From the IMG/VR virus record IMGVR_UViG_3300035216_001220, positions 1-39,788 of that record: 39,788 bases of DNA; one strand, given 5' to 3'. The position numbers were made by a program, and so were the translations under genes. A model generated the notes under the pieces. The model ran no database searches. It was not told the DNA's origin and saw only the letters and a list, made by a program, of their open reading frames with translations. Of the stretch, positions 1 to 8,512 are shown one piece after another. The stretch's first letter is position 1, and each line of letters starts with the position of its first letter. The DNA comes from a virus.

Positions 1-2824
1 TAGAAGCGGTAGTACCAGAGAGGTCCTGAATCTGAGGAACTGACGAACCCCCTGTGGCAGTTAGGATTCCGTTGCCGTCAATCGATAGACCAGAACCGAT
101 CTTAACCCCTCCAAGAGTCCCCGCCGCCGCTGCTGGTAGTGTATATGCTCCAGCATTAGCGCTAAGGATTCCGTTTCCATCAATGCTTAGGTTAGCACCA
201 ATCTTAACTCCTCCAAGAGTACCAGCCGCGGCCGCTGGTAAAGTGTACTCTGGTGGGATATTAGGCTTATTGAGTATCTGCTCTAAGCCAGATGAGGCGT
301 TCCAATCAGATTGGACTGGTGTTGTGCTACTAATAGTGACCCTGCTATTAGCATTATCCCAGCTTACTGATGTACCTCCTCCTCCGGCTATCTCAATGTC
401 ATCGTCGTTATTGGAGGCATCTCGTAGCCTAATGATCGCATTATTGCTAGTGGTGTTTGTTCCTATTAAGTCATAAGTAGTACCACCGCCTCCACCACTA
501 CCAACAGAGAGCACAGTGATAGTTCCTAGCATTGCTGAGTGAACACTGCACTGATAGTAGTACGTCCCTGCGGTTGTAGGTGTCCAAGATACAGTTGCAG
601 TTCCCTCTCCAGTAGGGGCTGGGCTGCTTACGCTTGCACCTTGATCGCTGACCCTAATGTACATAGGATGCGCAGAATACGTGGAGGTATTATCAAAGGT
701 AATTGTATCTCCAGCGTAAACAGTTATAGTTGGATCAGCATCTCCGGTAAAGGTGTTACTGCGATCTGATCCCGTTACTAAGTAATTGCCTACCTCTGCC
801 GATGTGGTAAAGCTAAACGTTGAAGAAGTAGTAGACCCACCACCAGTAGCTTGTGCATTAATGGTGTTATTAGTGTCGTTATATGTAAAACTAATACCAG
901 TGTGAGTTCCGTTTGCAAAGAGTTGAGCTGCAGCGTCTTGAGCATCCTCTGCGTTAAAATTTCCTGAGCTTCCAGAAGGAGCTCTAAATGTTAAAGTATT
1001 GGCATCGGTTCTTTCTATAGTCAGTCCGTCAGCACCTGCAAATATGATTTCATCGTTATTATTGGCATTATCAGTAAGCCTAAGAGCTGAGTTTGATGCC
1101 CCTGTAGCTTCTTCTGCAGAGATAGAGTATGTAGAATCTGCTACATCGTTTGTGAAGGTAATCTCGTTATTAGACTTTATTACAGAGAGTCCTGAGCCCG
1201 CCGTTAAAATAATCTCTGTTGTGTTACCTAAAGAGTCACCTAGTACTATAGCTTTTCTTGCCGCGTTATAAGCTGCATTTCCAGTGGTGTAGTTATTAGC
1301 TCCAATGGAATACGTTAATTGAGTGTTTGCTAGTAGAGTCGCAAAGTCTGATGTAGTAGAGTTATTAGTAGTAACAAGTCGTTGACTAGTCCAACTAGTA
1401 GCGTTAGAGTAGTACATTGCGTTTGTTGCTTCAGAATACGCAAACCTACCCTCATTTACATTAGCCCCAGGGAACAAGGAAACACTTCCATACACATCTT
1501 CAAATGGATCACCTCCTGTCGGCGAGGCATCAACCCAAGCAGAGTTGTAATAGATCTTTAACGTAGCGTCATTCTGCTTCCACCATAGATCACCGGCTTC
1601 TGCTCCTGCAGGCGCAGTGTTCTGAATTGTGATTTGGGCCTCGTTTGTTTTATCCTCATTTACCCAATTGCTTCCATTGTAGACCAGGATCTGCTCACTA
1701 GAAGGACTAGTAACAGTGACGTCAGTATTGTTACTTATCGAACCAACAGACGTTAAGAAATTAGCATCATTTGTTAACTCTGATGTTTTTGTAGGGATGT
1801 TCTGATAGTTGCTTCCGTCATTGGTAAACTGCCAAGTGTCATTAACTTCGTTCCAGATGATACTCACATCAGCGTCAGTTCCCCTATCGTTTCTGATAAC
1901 AGCATTTAATGCTCCAGATGCCTGGTTCTCGTTAATAACAATCTCGTTGTTAGTTACGTTTAACGTGGCTACGTTACTTTGTGTAGTTGTACCAACAACA
2001 TTTAAATCTCCACTTACAGTTAGGTTTTGGAACGTACAGGCCGTAGATGTAGAGGCTCCTCTAGCAGTAACGCTAGCGAGAGTATCTACTTCTGTATAGG
2101 AAGTTAAAGCGTCTGAGTCAACATTGACCCAGTTTGTTCCGTTATATTGCAATATCTGGTTTGTTGTTGGGCCACTAACAAAGATATCGCTAAGGTCATT
2201 GACAGAAGATGACGAGAGATTTGCTAGGTAGCCTGCTCCACTATGATCTCCCCACCCGTAGGCTGTGTTCCAATTAGAAATTAACGCGGCAGTCACTCCT
2301 GCAGCAGCAGAGGCAGTGAAGACTGGATCTGTTTCTGCAACCGAAGTTATGTAACCTGCACTAGCATGGTTCCCCCAGCCATAAGCGTTGTTCCAATTGG
2401 CAAGGTCTTGCGAAACGATGCCACCCGCAGCAGAAGCAGTGAAGACTGGATCGGTCTCGTTTGCGCCTGTAAGATACCCAGCTTGAGCGTGGTCTCCCCA
2501 ACTATAGGCAGAGTCCCAGTCAGAGATCTTAGAGGTTGTTACATTAAATGCAGCGGAAGCAGTGAAGACTGGATCTGTTTCTGCAAAAGAATTTGTAAGA
2601 TATCCTGCGCTGGAGTGATCTCCCCAGCTATAAGCAGAATCCCAATTACTTGTGTTAAGTCCTGCAAGAACCCCGCTCTTTAGGACAGAGAAGGATACTC
2701 TCTTAGTCTCTCCAGAAGCACTAGAAGTGGTTGCGCTACTATCTACGACTGGTATAATATCGCTATCAGCAAGCTCTGATAAGCTGTTAAGTTGTGAGAT
2801 CTTTCTTGGAATAGAATTAGTCAT
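1..2824 (-). CDS. Tail fibre protein with WGDH repeats and a cupredoxin domain (C-terminus off the window)
   Basis: Open without a stop from the ATG at 2824 to the window edge (at least 941 residues). The N-terminus (MTNSIPRKISQLNSLSELAD) is a clear paralogue of the neighbouring fibre. Next come four units of the type W-(D/N)-x-AY-x-WG-(D/N)-H-x3-GY, joined by E-T-D-P-V-F-T-A-S-A-A linkers with an exact 123-base (41-residue) period around 2200-2650. Further on are Ser/Thr/Asn-rich beta-type segments. Around residues 700-775 lies a cupredoxin-like domain with all four type-1 copper ligands in place (His719, Cys759, His762, Met765). The visible end has two copies of a GTLGGVKIG...LSIDGNGIL repeat typical of phage and prophage fibres. 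Likely a host-contacting fibre. An overlapping ATG at 2834 hits a stop after five codons, so 2824 is the start. Fibre role confident; copper binding is inference. Confidence 0.85.
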   Translation of the reverse strand, partial: MTNSIPRKISQLNSLSELADSDIIPVVDSSATTSSASGETKRVSFSVLKSGVLAGLNTSNWDSAYSWGDHSSAGYLTNSFAETDPVFTASAAFNVTTSKISDWDSAYSWGDHAQAGYLTGANETDPVFTASAAGGIVSQDLANWNNAYGWGNHASAGYITSVAETDPVFTASAAAGVTAALISNWNTAYGWGDHSGAGYLANLSSSSVNDLSDIFVSGPTTNQILQYNGTNWVNVDSDALTSYTEVDTLASVTARGASTSTACTFQNLTVSGDLNVVGTTTQSNVATLNVTNNEIVINENQASGALNAVIRNDRGTDADVSIIWNEVNDTWQFTNDGSNYQNIPTKTSELTNDANFLTSVGSISNNTDVTVTSPSSEQILVYNGSNWVNEDKTNEAQITIQNTAPAGAEAGDLWWKQNDATLKIYYNSAWVDASPTGGDPFEDVYGSVSLFPGANVNEGRFAYSEATNAMYYSNATSWTSQRLVTTNNSTTSDFATLLANTQLTYSIGANNYTTGNAAYNAARKAIVLGDSLGNTTEIILTAGSGLSVIKSNNEITFTNDVADSTYSISAEEATGASNSALRLTDNANNNDEIIFAGADGLTIERTDANTLTFRAPSGSSGNFNAEDAQDAAAQLFANGTHTGISFTYNDTNNTINAQATGGGSTTSSTFSFTTSAEVGNYLVTGSDRSNTFTGDADPTITVYAGDTITFDNTSTYSAHPMYIRVSDQGASVSSPAPTGEGTATVSWTPTTAGTYYYQCSVHSAMLGTITVLSVGSGGGGGTTYDLIGTNTTSNNAIIRLRDASNNDDDIEIAGGGGTSVSWDNANSRVTISSTTPVQSDWNASSGLEQILNKPNIPPEYTLPAAAAGTLGGVKIGANLSIDGNGILSANAGAYTLPAAAAGTLGGVKIGSGLSIDGNGILTATGGSSVPQIQDLSGTTAS
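510..735 (-). other. Cupredoxin-like domain inside the fibre gene
   Basis: The stretch contains TITVYAGDTITF, then SAHPMYI, and ends YYYQCSVHSAMLGTITV. This is the layout of small blue-copper proteins: a first His, then a C-x2-H-x2-M loop just before the last beta strand. The ligands would be His719, Cys759, His762 and Met765. The spacing closely matches amicyanin (His53, Cys92, His95, Met98). All four codons are in the fibre frame. Copper binding or electron transfer in a virion protein is not shown; the fold may serve only as a stable beta-sandwich. Confidence 0.75.
2200..2655 (-). repeat. In-frame 123-bp tandem repeats (41-residue WGDH units)
   Basis: The block GCAGTGAAGACTGGATC (plus strand) recurs at 2313, 2436 and 2559, exactly 123 bases apart. 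It encodes TDPVFTASA, and each copy is flanked by a W-x2-AY-x-WG-x-H-x3-GY unit. Four WGxH units are present. The neighbouring fibre gene has one. The codons have diverged between units while the aromatic positions are kept, so this is a protein repeat and not a CRISPR array. Confidence 0.85.
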
Positions 2825-2871
2825 AGCGATTCATAAATAGTAGTGTATCTGGTAGTTCTGTAAGTAGTATA
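2825..2871 (-). repeat. Fossil copy of the end of the gpI-like gene between the two fibre genes
   Basis: Read on the minus strand, this spacer repeats the junction in front of the other fibre gene (about 4780-4832). Both contain TAATATACTACTTACAGAA, and both end in GATGAATAGCAATG or the variant TATGAATCGCTATG directly at the fibre start codon. At 4785 the sequence codes for the C-terminus NILLTESSDPLTDE of the 805-residue protein. Here it is non-coding, and its first bases supply the stop codon of the 636-residue fibre. This is what a tandem duplication of the fibre gene with some upstream sequence would leave. Confidence 0.75.
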
Positions 2872-4782
2872 TTAGTTGTGGTTAATGATCTGAATGCCAA
2901 CAGCACCCGTATTTACTGCATTATCATTAGCTTGGTTCTTAACTATTATATCCACATATGCTGTGGATCTAGCAACTCGGATATAAGATGATGCGCTGGC
3001 GCTATGATCCATGCCCTGAGCTATAACAAAATAGTCAGAGTTATTGCTGTAAGCGGTCGCAAAGGTTAATCTGTACGTACCGCTACTTTCCTGAGTCACA
3101 GTTAAACCAGAGGAGCCTTTCCATACTGGAGTGGATCCCAACGCAATCTCTCCTTTCTTGTCAGCTGGTGGAGGTAATATCTGTGTCGTATCACCTGTAA
3201 CAGGTAGTTGAGTAGTCTCAGGCGTAAAGTTTGCAGTGCGACGGGTACTCTTGGAGATCCTAATGTCGTCTATTATACCGTCAAAATCGAAAGCTTGGTA
3301 GGGTTGATACCCCACATAAAAATCGTCTGGGTTAAGGATCTCGTTATCTCTTATTACAGTACCTTGAGCAGAGCCGTCTAGATATAATGTTTGATCACCC
3401 GTTTCGCTACTCTTAGCGTAAGCTACATGATGCCAAGATCCCACGTAGCTGGAAGTGGAAACATTAGCAATTGTCGTTCCATTGGAAGAATCGTGGTCAT
3501 TATTATTTTTATTATACCACCTGAAGTCCATAGTGCCATTAGAAAACGTCTCTATAAGTAGGGCCCAATTTTGATTTCCAGAACTCCCTCCTCCACCAAA
3601 AATACAATCTGGAGTATTAAAGCCGTTGATCTCGTCTATATAGACCCAGGCTTCCATTGTCCAGGCGCCAGTGAACTCATACTTTGAGGTGTCTGTTGTA
3701 TCCCAGTGAATGTAAGCGTCATCTAACCTTAGGGCTTTTACCCCGACTTTAACAGGGGAGCTAACAAGAGCAGTAGTTGTGGTGCTGCTTCTTGTGGGTG
3801 TTACGTTATACTTAACGTCATTAAAATCAGAGTCAAAAGTGGCCCTGATCATCACATTCCCCCAGTCTGTATCCGCCTGCAAAATAGTTGCGCTACTATC
3901 AATAAGGAAGAAAGGTCTCCAGTCAGTACCATCGTAGAAATGTGGAGCGTTGCCTATGACTTTTATCTCTCTTGTGTTTCCTGATGATGGCGTAGTAGCA
4001 TTATTTGAGAGTCTAAGAGTACTACTTTTTACATCGCCCGTGATATCAATCGTGCCAGCTCCTTCTATTGTCTTACTATTAAGGCCTAGATTGCCTCCTA
4101 GTTCGGGAGTGAGGTCATCAATAACGTCTGAGGAGAAAGACGATAAGTCTGGGGGAGTGTAAGTGAACACCCCGTTAGTATTATTATAAGATAGGCTAGG
4201 AGACGAAGAAGCAGCATTTTCGCTTACGGAAAAACTAGCAAGGCCTATGCTAGCGGCGATTGTCTGATTTTTCCATTTTTGAGTGCTAGAATCGTACCTG
4301 AGTACCTGATCGTTAGCAACACTATTAATATCTACATCACCTACATCATTTAATCCGTTGATTGTGGTGCCCTGTGATTCGGCCGCAGCAACCCAAGAAT
4401 TACCGTTCCATTTTAGTATATCGTCCGGTGTTGCTGTTGAGGTATCTACATCGTTTAAAACGTCAATACTCTGAGCTGAGATAGATTGCAGATATCCTTG
4501 TACTGCATGATTACCCCACCCATAAGCGGCGTTCCATTGCGCTGTGTTTGTAGAGGTGATACCACTGGCCACCGACGCAATAAACACTGGATCTTCTTCA
4601 ACAAAATCTGTATTAATTTCTTGTTGTATCGTAGCCTTAAATACGGAGTAAGATACTTTCTTAGTCTCTCCAGAAGTATTAAAAGAGGTGTCGCTAATAT
4701 CCACGACTGGGATTAAATCGCCGTCTGAAATCCCGCCTAAAGTAGGGAGCTCTGAAATTTTCTTGGGTATAGGATTAGTCAT
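2872..4782 (-). CDS. Tail fibre protein with one WGNH unit and a LamG/concanavalin-like domain
   Basis: 636 residues. The N-terminus MTNPIPKKISELPTLGGISD matches the next fibre downstream, including the later SGETKKVS motif, and probably attaches the fibre to the baseplate. One unit with WNAAYGWGNHAVQGYL follows at about residue 85. Residues 370-530 look like a laminin-G/concanavalin-type jelly roll: EAWVYID, WHHVAYA, TLYLDG and a closing DGIIDDIRIS strand. Such domains often bind glycans, so this may be the receptor-binding part; that is inference. It starts 2 bases after the stop of the gpI-like gene and ends inside the duplicated junction repeat, so it is probably co-transcribed with both neighbours. 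Confidence 0.85.
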   Translation of the reverse strand: MTNPIPKKISELPTLGGISDGDLIPVVDISDTSFNTSGETKKVSYSVFKATIQQEINTDFVEEDPVFIASVASGITSTNTAQWNAAYGWGNHAVQGYLQSISAQSIDVLNDVDTSTATPDDILKWNGNSWVAAAESQGTTINGLNDVGDVDINSVANDQVLRYDSSTQKWKNQTIAASIGLASFSVSENAASSSPSLSYNNTNGVFTYTPPDLSSFSSDVIDDLTPELGGNLGLNSKTIEGAGTIDITGDVKSSTLRLSNNATTPSSGNTREIKVIGNAPHFYDGTDWRPFFLIDSSATILQADTDWGNVMIRATFDSDFNDVKYNVTPTRSSTTTTALVSSPVKVGVKALRLDDAYIHWDTTDTSKYEFTGAWTMEAWVYIDEINGFNTPDCIFGGGGSSGNQNWALLIETFSNGTMDFRWYNKNNNDHDSSNGTTIANVSTSSYVGSWHHVAYAKSSETGDQTLYLDGSAQGTVIRDNEILNPDDFYVGYQPYQAFDFDGIIDDIRISKSTRRTANFTPETTQLPVTGDTTQILPPPADKKGEIALGSTPVWKGSSGLTVTQESSGTYRLTFATAYSNNSDYFVIAQGMDHSASASSYIRVARSTAYVDIIVKNQANDNAVNTGAVGIQIINHN

Positions 4783-4784
4783 TG

Positions 4785-7202
4785 CTATTCATCAGTAAGT
4801 GGGTCTGAAGATTCTGTAAGTAGTATATTACTGCCTTCTGAAGTAATATTATCAATTAATATACTTTCATCTAAGAGGGTAGGTGAGTTCTCAGTAATAA
4901 GTGAGTCTAGGAACTCTGTAATTAGCTTATCGCTTTCTTCGGATAGGATATATGGATCTAAGGCGGTGTCTACAAAACCTGGATCAAAAAACGCATCGCC
5001 TTGTTTCCAGAGTCCGGCCGCCAGATAGGCATATTGAACTCTAGAGTTAAGCTTTGCTTGAACCCAGTAATTTGCTATGGACTGTACTAAGTCCCAAGAT
5101 TTTCCGTCTCTATTATAATAAAAAGGGAGCCTGAAAAATATGTTATCAGATTCCTCAGCAGTGGTGACTTTTGTTCTATCGGCCACTAATTGATTCTCAA
5201 AAGAACCAACTCTATAATGCTCTAAAGTCCCCACCTGAGGCATGTCATATTTTGTTGGCAAGAGGATAGGAGCATCTAGCTCTTGGGCTCTCAACCCGCT
5301 CTTTACTTGGAATTTCCCATTTTTAGAGATTATTTCTCCCTCTGTGTGGGCCTTAATTTTAAATAGACTAAATAAGAAGATGAGAGTTAAAATGCTTCCC
5401 TTAGATTCTCCTAGCCCATCCCATTCTTTTTTATATACAGAGATATCTTGAGGAGAAGTCGATGATAAATCTATTCCGAACAGGTCAATCTTATCATCTG
5501 GAGTATCTTCCTCATTTCTCCAAGGAGCCGCATTAAAGGGATGGAGGCTTAGCACCTCTCCTTTTATTGTTTTATACTCTTTATTATTTACTTCTTGCAC
5601 TAGCTCTCTATCAAACCATCCTAAAGAGTTTTTAATTAGTGCCCTTTTATATTCCGCTGCCCATTCTGTGTTCCAGACAGGAGCAGATAGGCCTACATGC
5701 TGAGCGAGCCAATCTAGGTTCTTAGGGCTACACTCTGTAGGATCTAAGTAGGTATAATAGAAATCTTCTATCTCATGCTTCTTCTCTCTTAAGAACTCGT
5801 CAGCACCAGCCAGCATCCACTTAGCAACAGGGGATTTTGGAAGCTGATCTTCTATTATCCTGGACCAAGACTTATCGTCTATAGGGGAATATAGTTCTTC
5901 TTTTGTTCTTGAAGAGTATAAAGGAGACATTTTAAATCTCCTTCGCTCGGTTTCGTCTGTTATCACTCTAGGTAAGAACTGATAAGAGATCTTCCTGTCA
6001 GATGTCGTTACCATTGTGCCGATCTCAAGAGAAGATATTGGCAGATTAAATCTATCTTGTTCTTTTGCAATTATTAATACTTCTTCGTATCCTTCTGGTC
6101 TGTAGCTATTTGAAGAGGCGGGTAGTCTCAGGTAAATAGGTCTTACTGACTCGTCAGATATATATCTAATACTCGATCTTTTAAGTCCGCTTCTAGTAAC
6201 TTGAGTAGTCTTTGTGAACAAAGATCTCATGTATCTGAACGTAGTGGTAATAAACTCTCTGTTTGTCTCATGTGTGGTATGCTTAACATCCCACTTTGCT
6301 TCCATATAAGACTTGACTTTCTCTTTCCAAACATCTGGTAAAGAAAATACTATGTCCTCAATAGAACTCATAACTTTTCTGTCCAGAGGGCTATCACATA
6401 TGGAGGAGTACGTAGGTCCAGTATTTAAAGCATAAAGGGTTTTATACCCTATGTCAATAATCTGTCTTATAAAATCTTCTTCTGTGGTTATTATACCATT
6501 TAATGTTTCGCTATTATCAAGAGCCATGGTCAAGTTAAAGAACTTAACGTAGGTGTCAGAGAATACGCTTCCTGCATATCCCACAGGAGGTAGGTATACA
6601 GTAGTATTTTTACTCGCTGGTTTATCTACAGATACCTCTGTGCCGTCAGGGTTTTGATGATTACCTCTGATAATAGTCTTTAGCTCTAAGAACTCTTTAC
6701 CGCCTATAAAGTACTCTAACTTTGCTCCATTATAAGTTGAGGCAGAGATGTATTTCCATTTGTAATTGCTAATCTTTTTCAGCTTTCCTATCAAACATTT
6801 CCCAGGCTTACAATCTTTGTCTGTACCATCGGTGCAGATCATCCCTTCTACAACACAATTTTCGTTTCCACCACTAAGATCTCCAGGTATGGGCTCTCCG
6901 TGGGCAAGCACGCTGTACTCTCCGTTAGCATCAGGGGACTGTAAATTATCTTCGGTGAAATAGACGTTCCCTACACTCTCATACGTAAAACCGGAGCTAT
7001 CTATCTTTTTTATATCTCTATCAATTACTTTATTTCTATCAGAGTTTAGCTCTAACTTGAAATTAAATCTCACCTCTCCTAAGGAGTGGTTTACAATCTT
7101 TAGTTTTTTTGTCCTTTCAAACTCCGACGTAAAGTGGGCTGCTTTAAATCCTCTACGAATAAATGCCCTGTTTTTCTGATCCCAAATAGATAAAGAGTTC
7201 AT
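4785..7202 (-). CDS. Baseplate protein with a P2 gpI-like (tail protein I) region
   Basis: 805 residues. The diagnostic part lies at about residues 465-545: WMLAGADEFLREKKHEIEDF, then a Pro-rich hinge, then LDWLAQHVGL, a Trp-containing stretch and ALIKNSLGWFDR. This follows the P2 gpI family, which joins baseplate wedge to tail fibres. The protein is several times longer than gpI. Residues 1-460 carry several Cys around 115-140 (C-x5-C and similar) and look like an added adapter; the C-terminal tail is acidic. One base separates it from baseplate J upstream and two from the fibre downstream, giving the P2 order J, I, fibre. The role follows from family and context; the N-terminal half is not recognised. 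Confidence 0.72.
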   Translation of the reverse strand: MNSLSIWDQKNRAFIRRGFKAAHFTSEFERTKKLKIVNHSLGEVRFNFKLELNSDRNKVIDRDIKKIDSSGFTYESVGNVYFTEDNLQSPDANGEYSVLAHGEPIPGDLSGGNENCVVEGMICTDGTDKDCKPGKCLIGKLKKISNYKWKYISASTYNGAKLEYFIGGKEFLELKTIIRGNHQNPDGTEVSVDKPASKNTTVYLPPVGYAGSVFSDTYVKFFNLTMALDNSETLNGIITTEEDFIRQIIDIGYKTLYALNTGPTYSSICDSPLDRKVMSSIEDIVFSLPDVWKEKVKSYMEAKWDVKHTTHETNREFITTTFRYMRSLFTKTTQVTRSGLKRSSIRYISDESVRPIYLRLPASSNSYRPEGYEEVLIIAKEQDRFNLPISSLEIGTMVTTSDRKISYQFLPRVITDETERRRFKMSPLYSSRTKEELYSPIDDKSWSRIIEDQLPKSPVAKWMLAGADEFLREKKHEIEDFYYTYLDPTECSPKNLDWLAQHVGLSAPVWNTEWAAEYKRALIKNSLGWFDRELVQEVNNKEYKTIKGEVLSLHPFNAAPWRNEEDTPDDKIDLFGIDLSSTSPQDISVYKKEWDGLGESKGSILTLIFLFSLFKIKAHTEGEIISKNGKFQVKSGLRAQELDAPILLPTKYDMPQVGTLEHYRVGSFENQLVADRTKVTTAEESDNIFFRLPFYYNRDGKSWDLVQSIANYWVQAKLNSRVQYAYLAAGLWKQGDAFFDPGFVDTALDPYILSEESDKLITEFLDSLITENSPTLLDESILIDNITSEGSNILLTESSDPLTDE

Positions 7203-7203
7203 A

Positions 7204-8511
7204 TCAACCTCTTAGAGCAGAATCATAATCTTTATTTACAAAGGTATATGTCAATGGGGCCTGTGTGCTTGCCGCTACTAAGCTAACAATTACCCTATAG
7301 CTTCTATACGTTCTAATTGGATTTGTATTCTTATAGGTAGTATTTACGCTATCTATGTAAGCCTCAGAAGATTCTATGCAAACATTATTTACCAACTCTG
7401 AGACAAATAAGTCACTACAATAATCAGGACCCGTAGCTTCAGGTGGATTGACTAAGATTTTAAAAGCTAAAGTTTTGATTTTGTCGACAAAAGATAGCCC
7501 GTATATAGTGTTAAATACTTCTTGATAGTCTACTTCTTCACCTAAGGGTAAAGACTCTGGACTTATAGTACTTGTTATGATTTCATTTATCTGAGAAGCG
7601 TAAAGATCCAAACCTCCATTAAACGTTTCGTCATCGTACTCGCAAGAGATAGTAGATTCTACAGGAGTTACTTCTGGTGATATTAGAGAGAGGCTATTGC
7701 CTAATGGAATCCTACTCTTTAGAGACTTAACAATATTTGCCCTTGTTAAAGTACCAAGTTCTGATCCGTTAGCGTCCCCTACACATATAACAATATTTCC
7801 TGACTGCTTCTCTGCTGGGATATTAAACCTATCTTCATAGGTCAGCGCTTTTATAACCGCGGCTTCTGGAGCAACAAGAGCTACCTCGTTTTCGTAGTCT
7901 TCCGCAGAAATCAAACCTCTTCTCCTAAGCAAACTAAAGGCTTTTGCTTTAAGGCTATCGATTGATTCTAGATCTTTTCCGCCCTGAGAAGAAGTTAAGT
8001 TTGTAGCTCTTTCTAACCCCAGTATATTCCTATTAATCTTCTCAATAGACTCTGCAGGGACATTATAAACGCTCCCCCATTTCTCTGATTCAACTATCCC
8101 CTTAGCGGAAGATTGGACATCTCCAATCCTAACCTCGTTCTTGAGTATAAAAGCTAAGTTATTAGATGTAGAGACTATGGTGTTAGCAGGGATGACTACA
8201 GATCTGTTAAACCCTCTTGTCTTTATAAAAGTTACTTCTACAACAGACCTAGCTCCAATGGCTCTCTGTATCCCGAGTTGTCTTAACCATTGCAGAGTGT
8301 ATGCTTCTGGAAGGCTGTTTAAATAATATAGTAATTCTCCTTGAGCAAATGCTTGTCCCTCAACCAACGCCGATAGCGGTGAGGCTGGAGAGAAGTCATT
8401 TAGCTGACCATCAGACTCTAAGAAGATCTTCGTCTGCATGTCTCTAACAAGAGCAGAAGTATTTCTAGGATCTAATTGAAGCGGAAGAATTGGTCCGTAT
8501 ATATTTGGCAT
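7204..8511 (-). CDS. Baseplate J-like protein
   Basis: 435 residues, close to the size range of Mu gp47/P2 gpJ relatives. Signs of the family are the early segment in which many copies choose between inner and outer wedge contacts (LSALVEGQAFAQGELLYYLN), then GARSVVEVTFI and VVIPANTIVST (the usual added beta module), then GGKDLESIDSLKAKAFSLLR and the GLISAEDYENEVALVAPE helix. These last two are strongly typical of baseplate J proteins. It forms the wedge part of the contractile-tail baseplate. ATG start; one base separates it from the genes on either side, so translation is probably coupled. Confidence 0.88.
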   Translation of the reverse strand: MPNIYGPILPLQLDPRNTSALVRDMQTKIFLESDGQLNDFSPASPLSALVEGQAFAQGELLYYLNSLPEAYTLQWLRQLGIQRAIGARSVVEVTFIKTRGFNRSVVIPANTIVSTSNNLAFILKNEVRIGDVQSSAKGIVESEKWGSVYNVPAESIEKINRNILGLERATNLTSSQGGKDLESIDSLKAKAFSLLRRRGLISAEDYENEVALVAPEAAVIKALTYEDRFNIPAEKQSGNIVICVGDANGSELGTLTRANIVKSLKSRIPLGNSLSLISPEVTPVESTISCEYDDETFNGGLDLYASQINEIITSTISPESLPLGEEVDYQEVFNTIYGLSFVDKIKTLAFKILVNPPEATGPDYCSDLFVSELVNNVCIESSEAYIDSVNTTYKNTNPIRTYRSYRVIVSLVAASTQAPLTYTFVNKDYDSALRG

Positions 8512-8512
8512 T

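Noticed and set aside
2200-2655. Evenly spaced repeats that might suggest a CRISPR array
   Set aside because: The period is a multiple of three, the repeats keep one reading frame and the 'spacers' encode homologous protein units.
54-2840. Six plus-strand open frames in the fibre region
   Set aside because: They lie antisense to one uninterrupted minus-strand frame with clear fibre repeats, and their products have no sensible composition.
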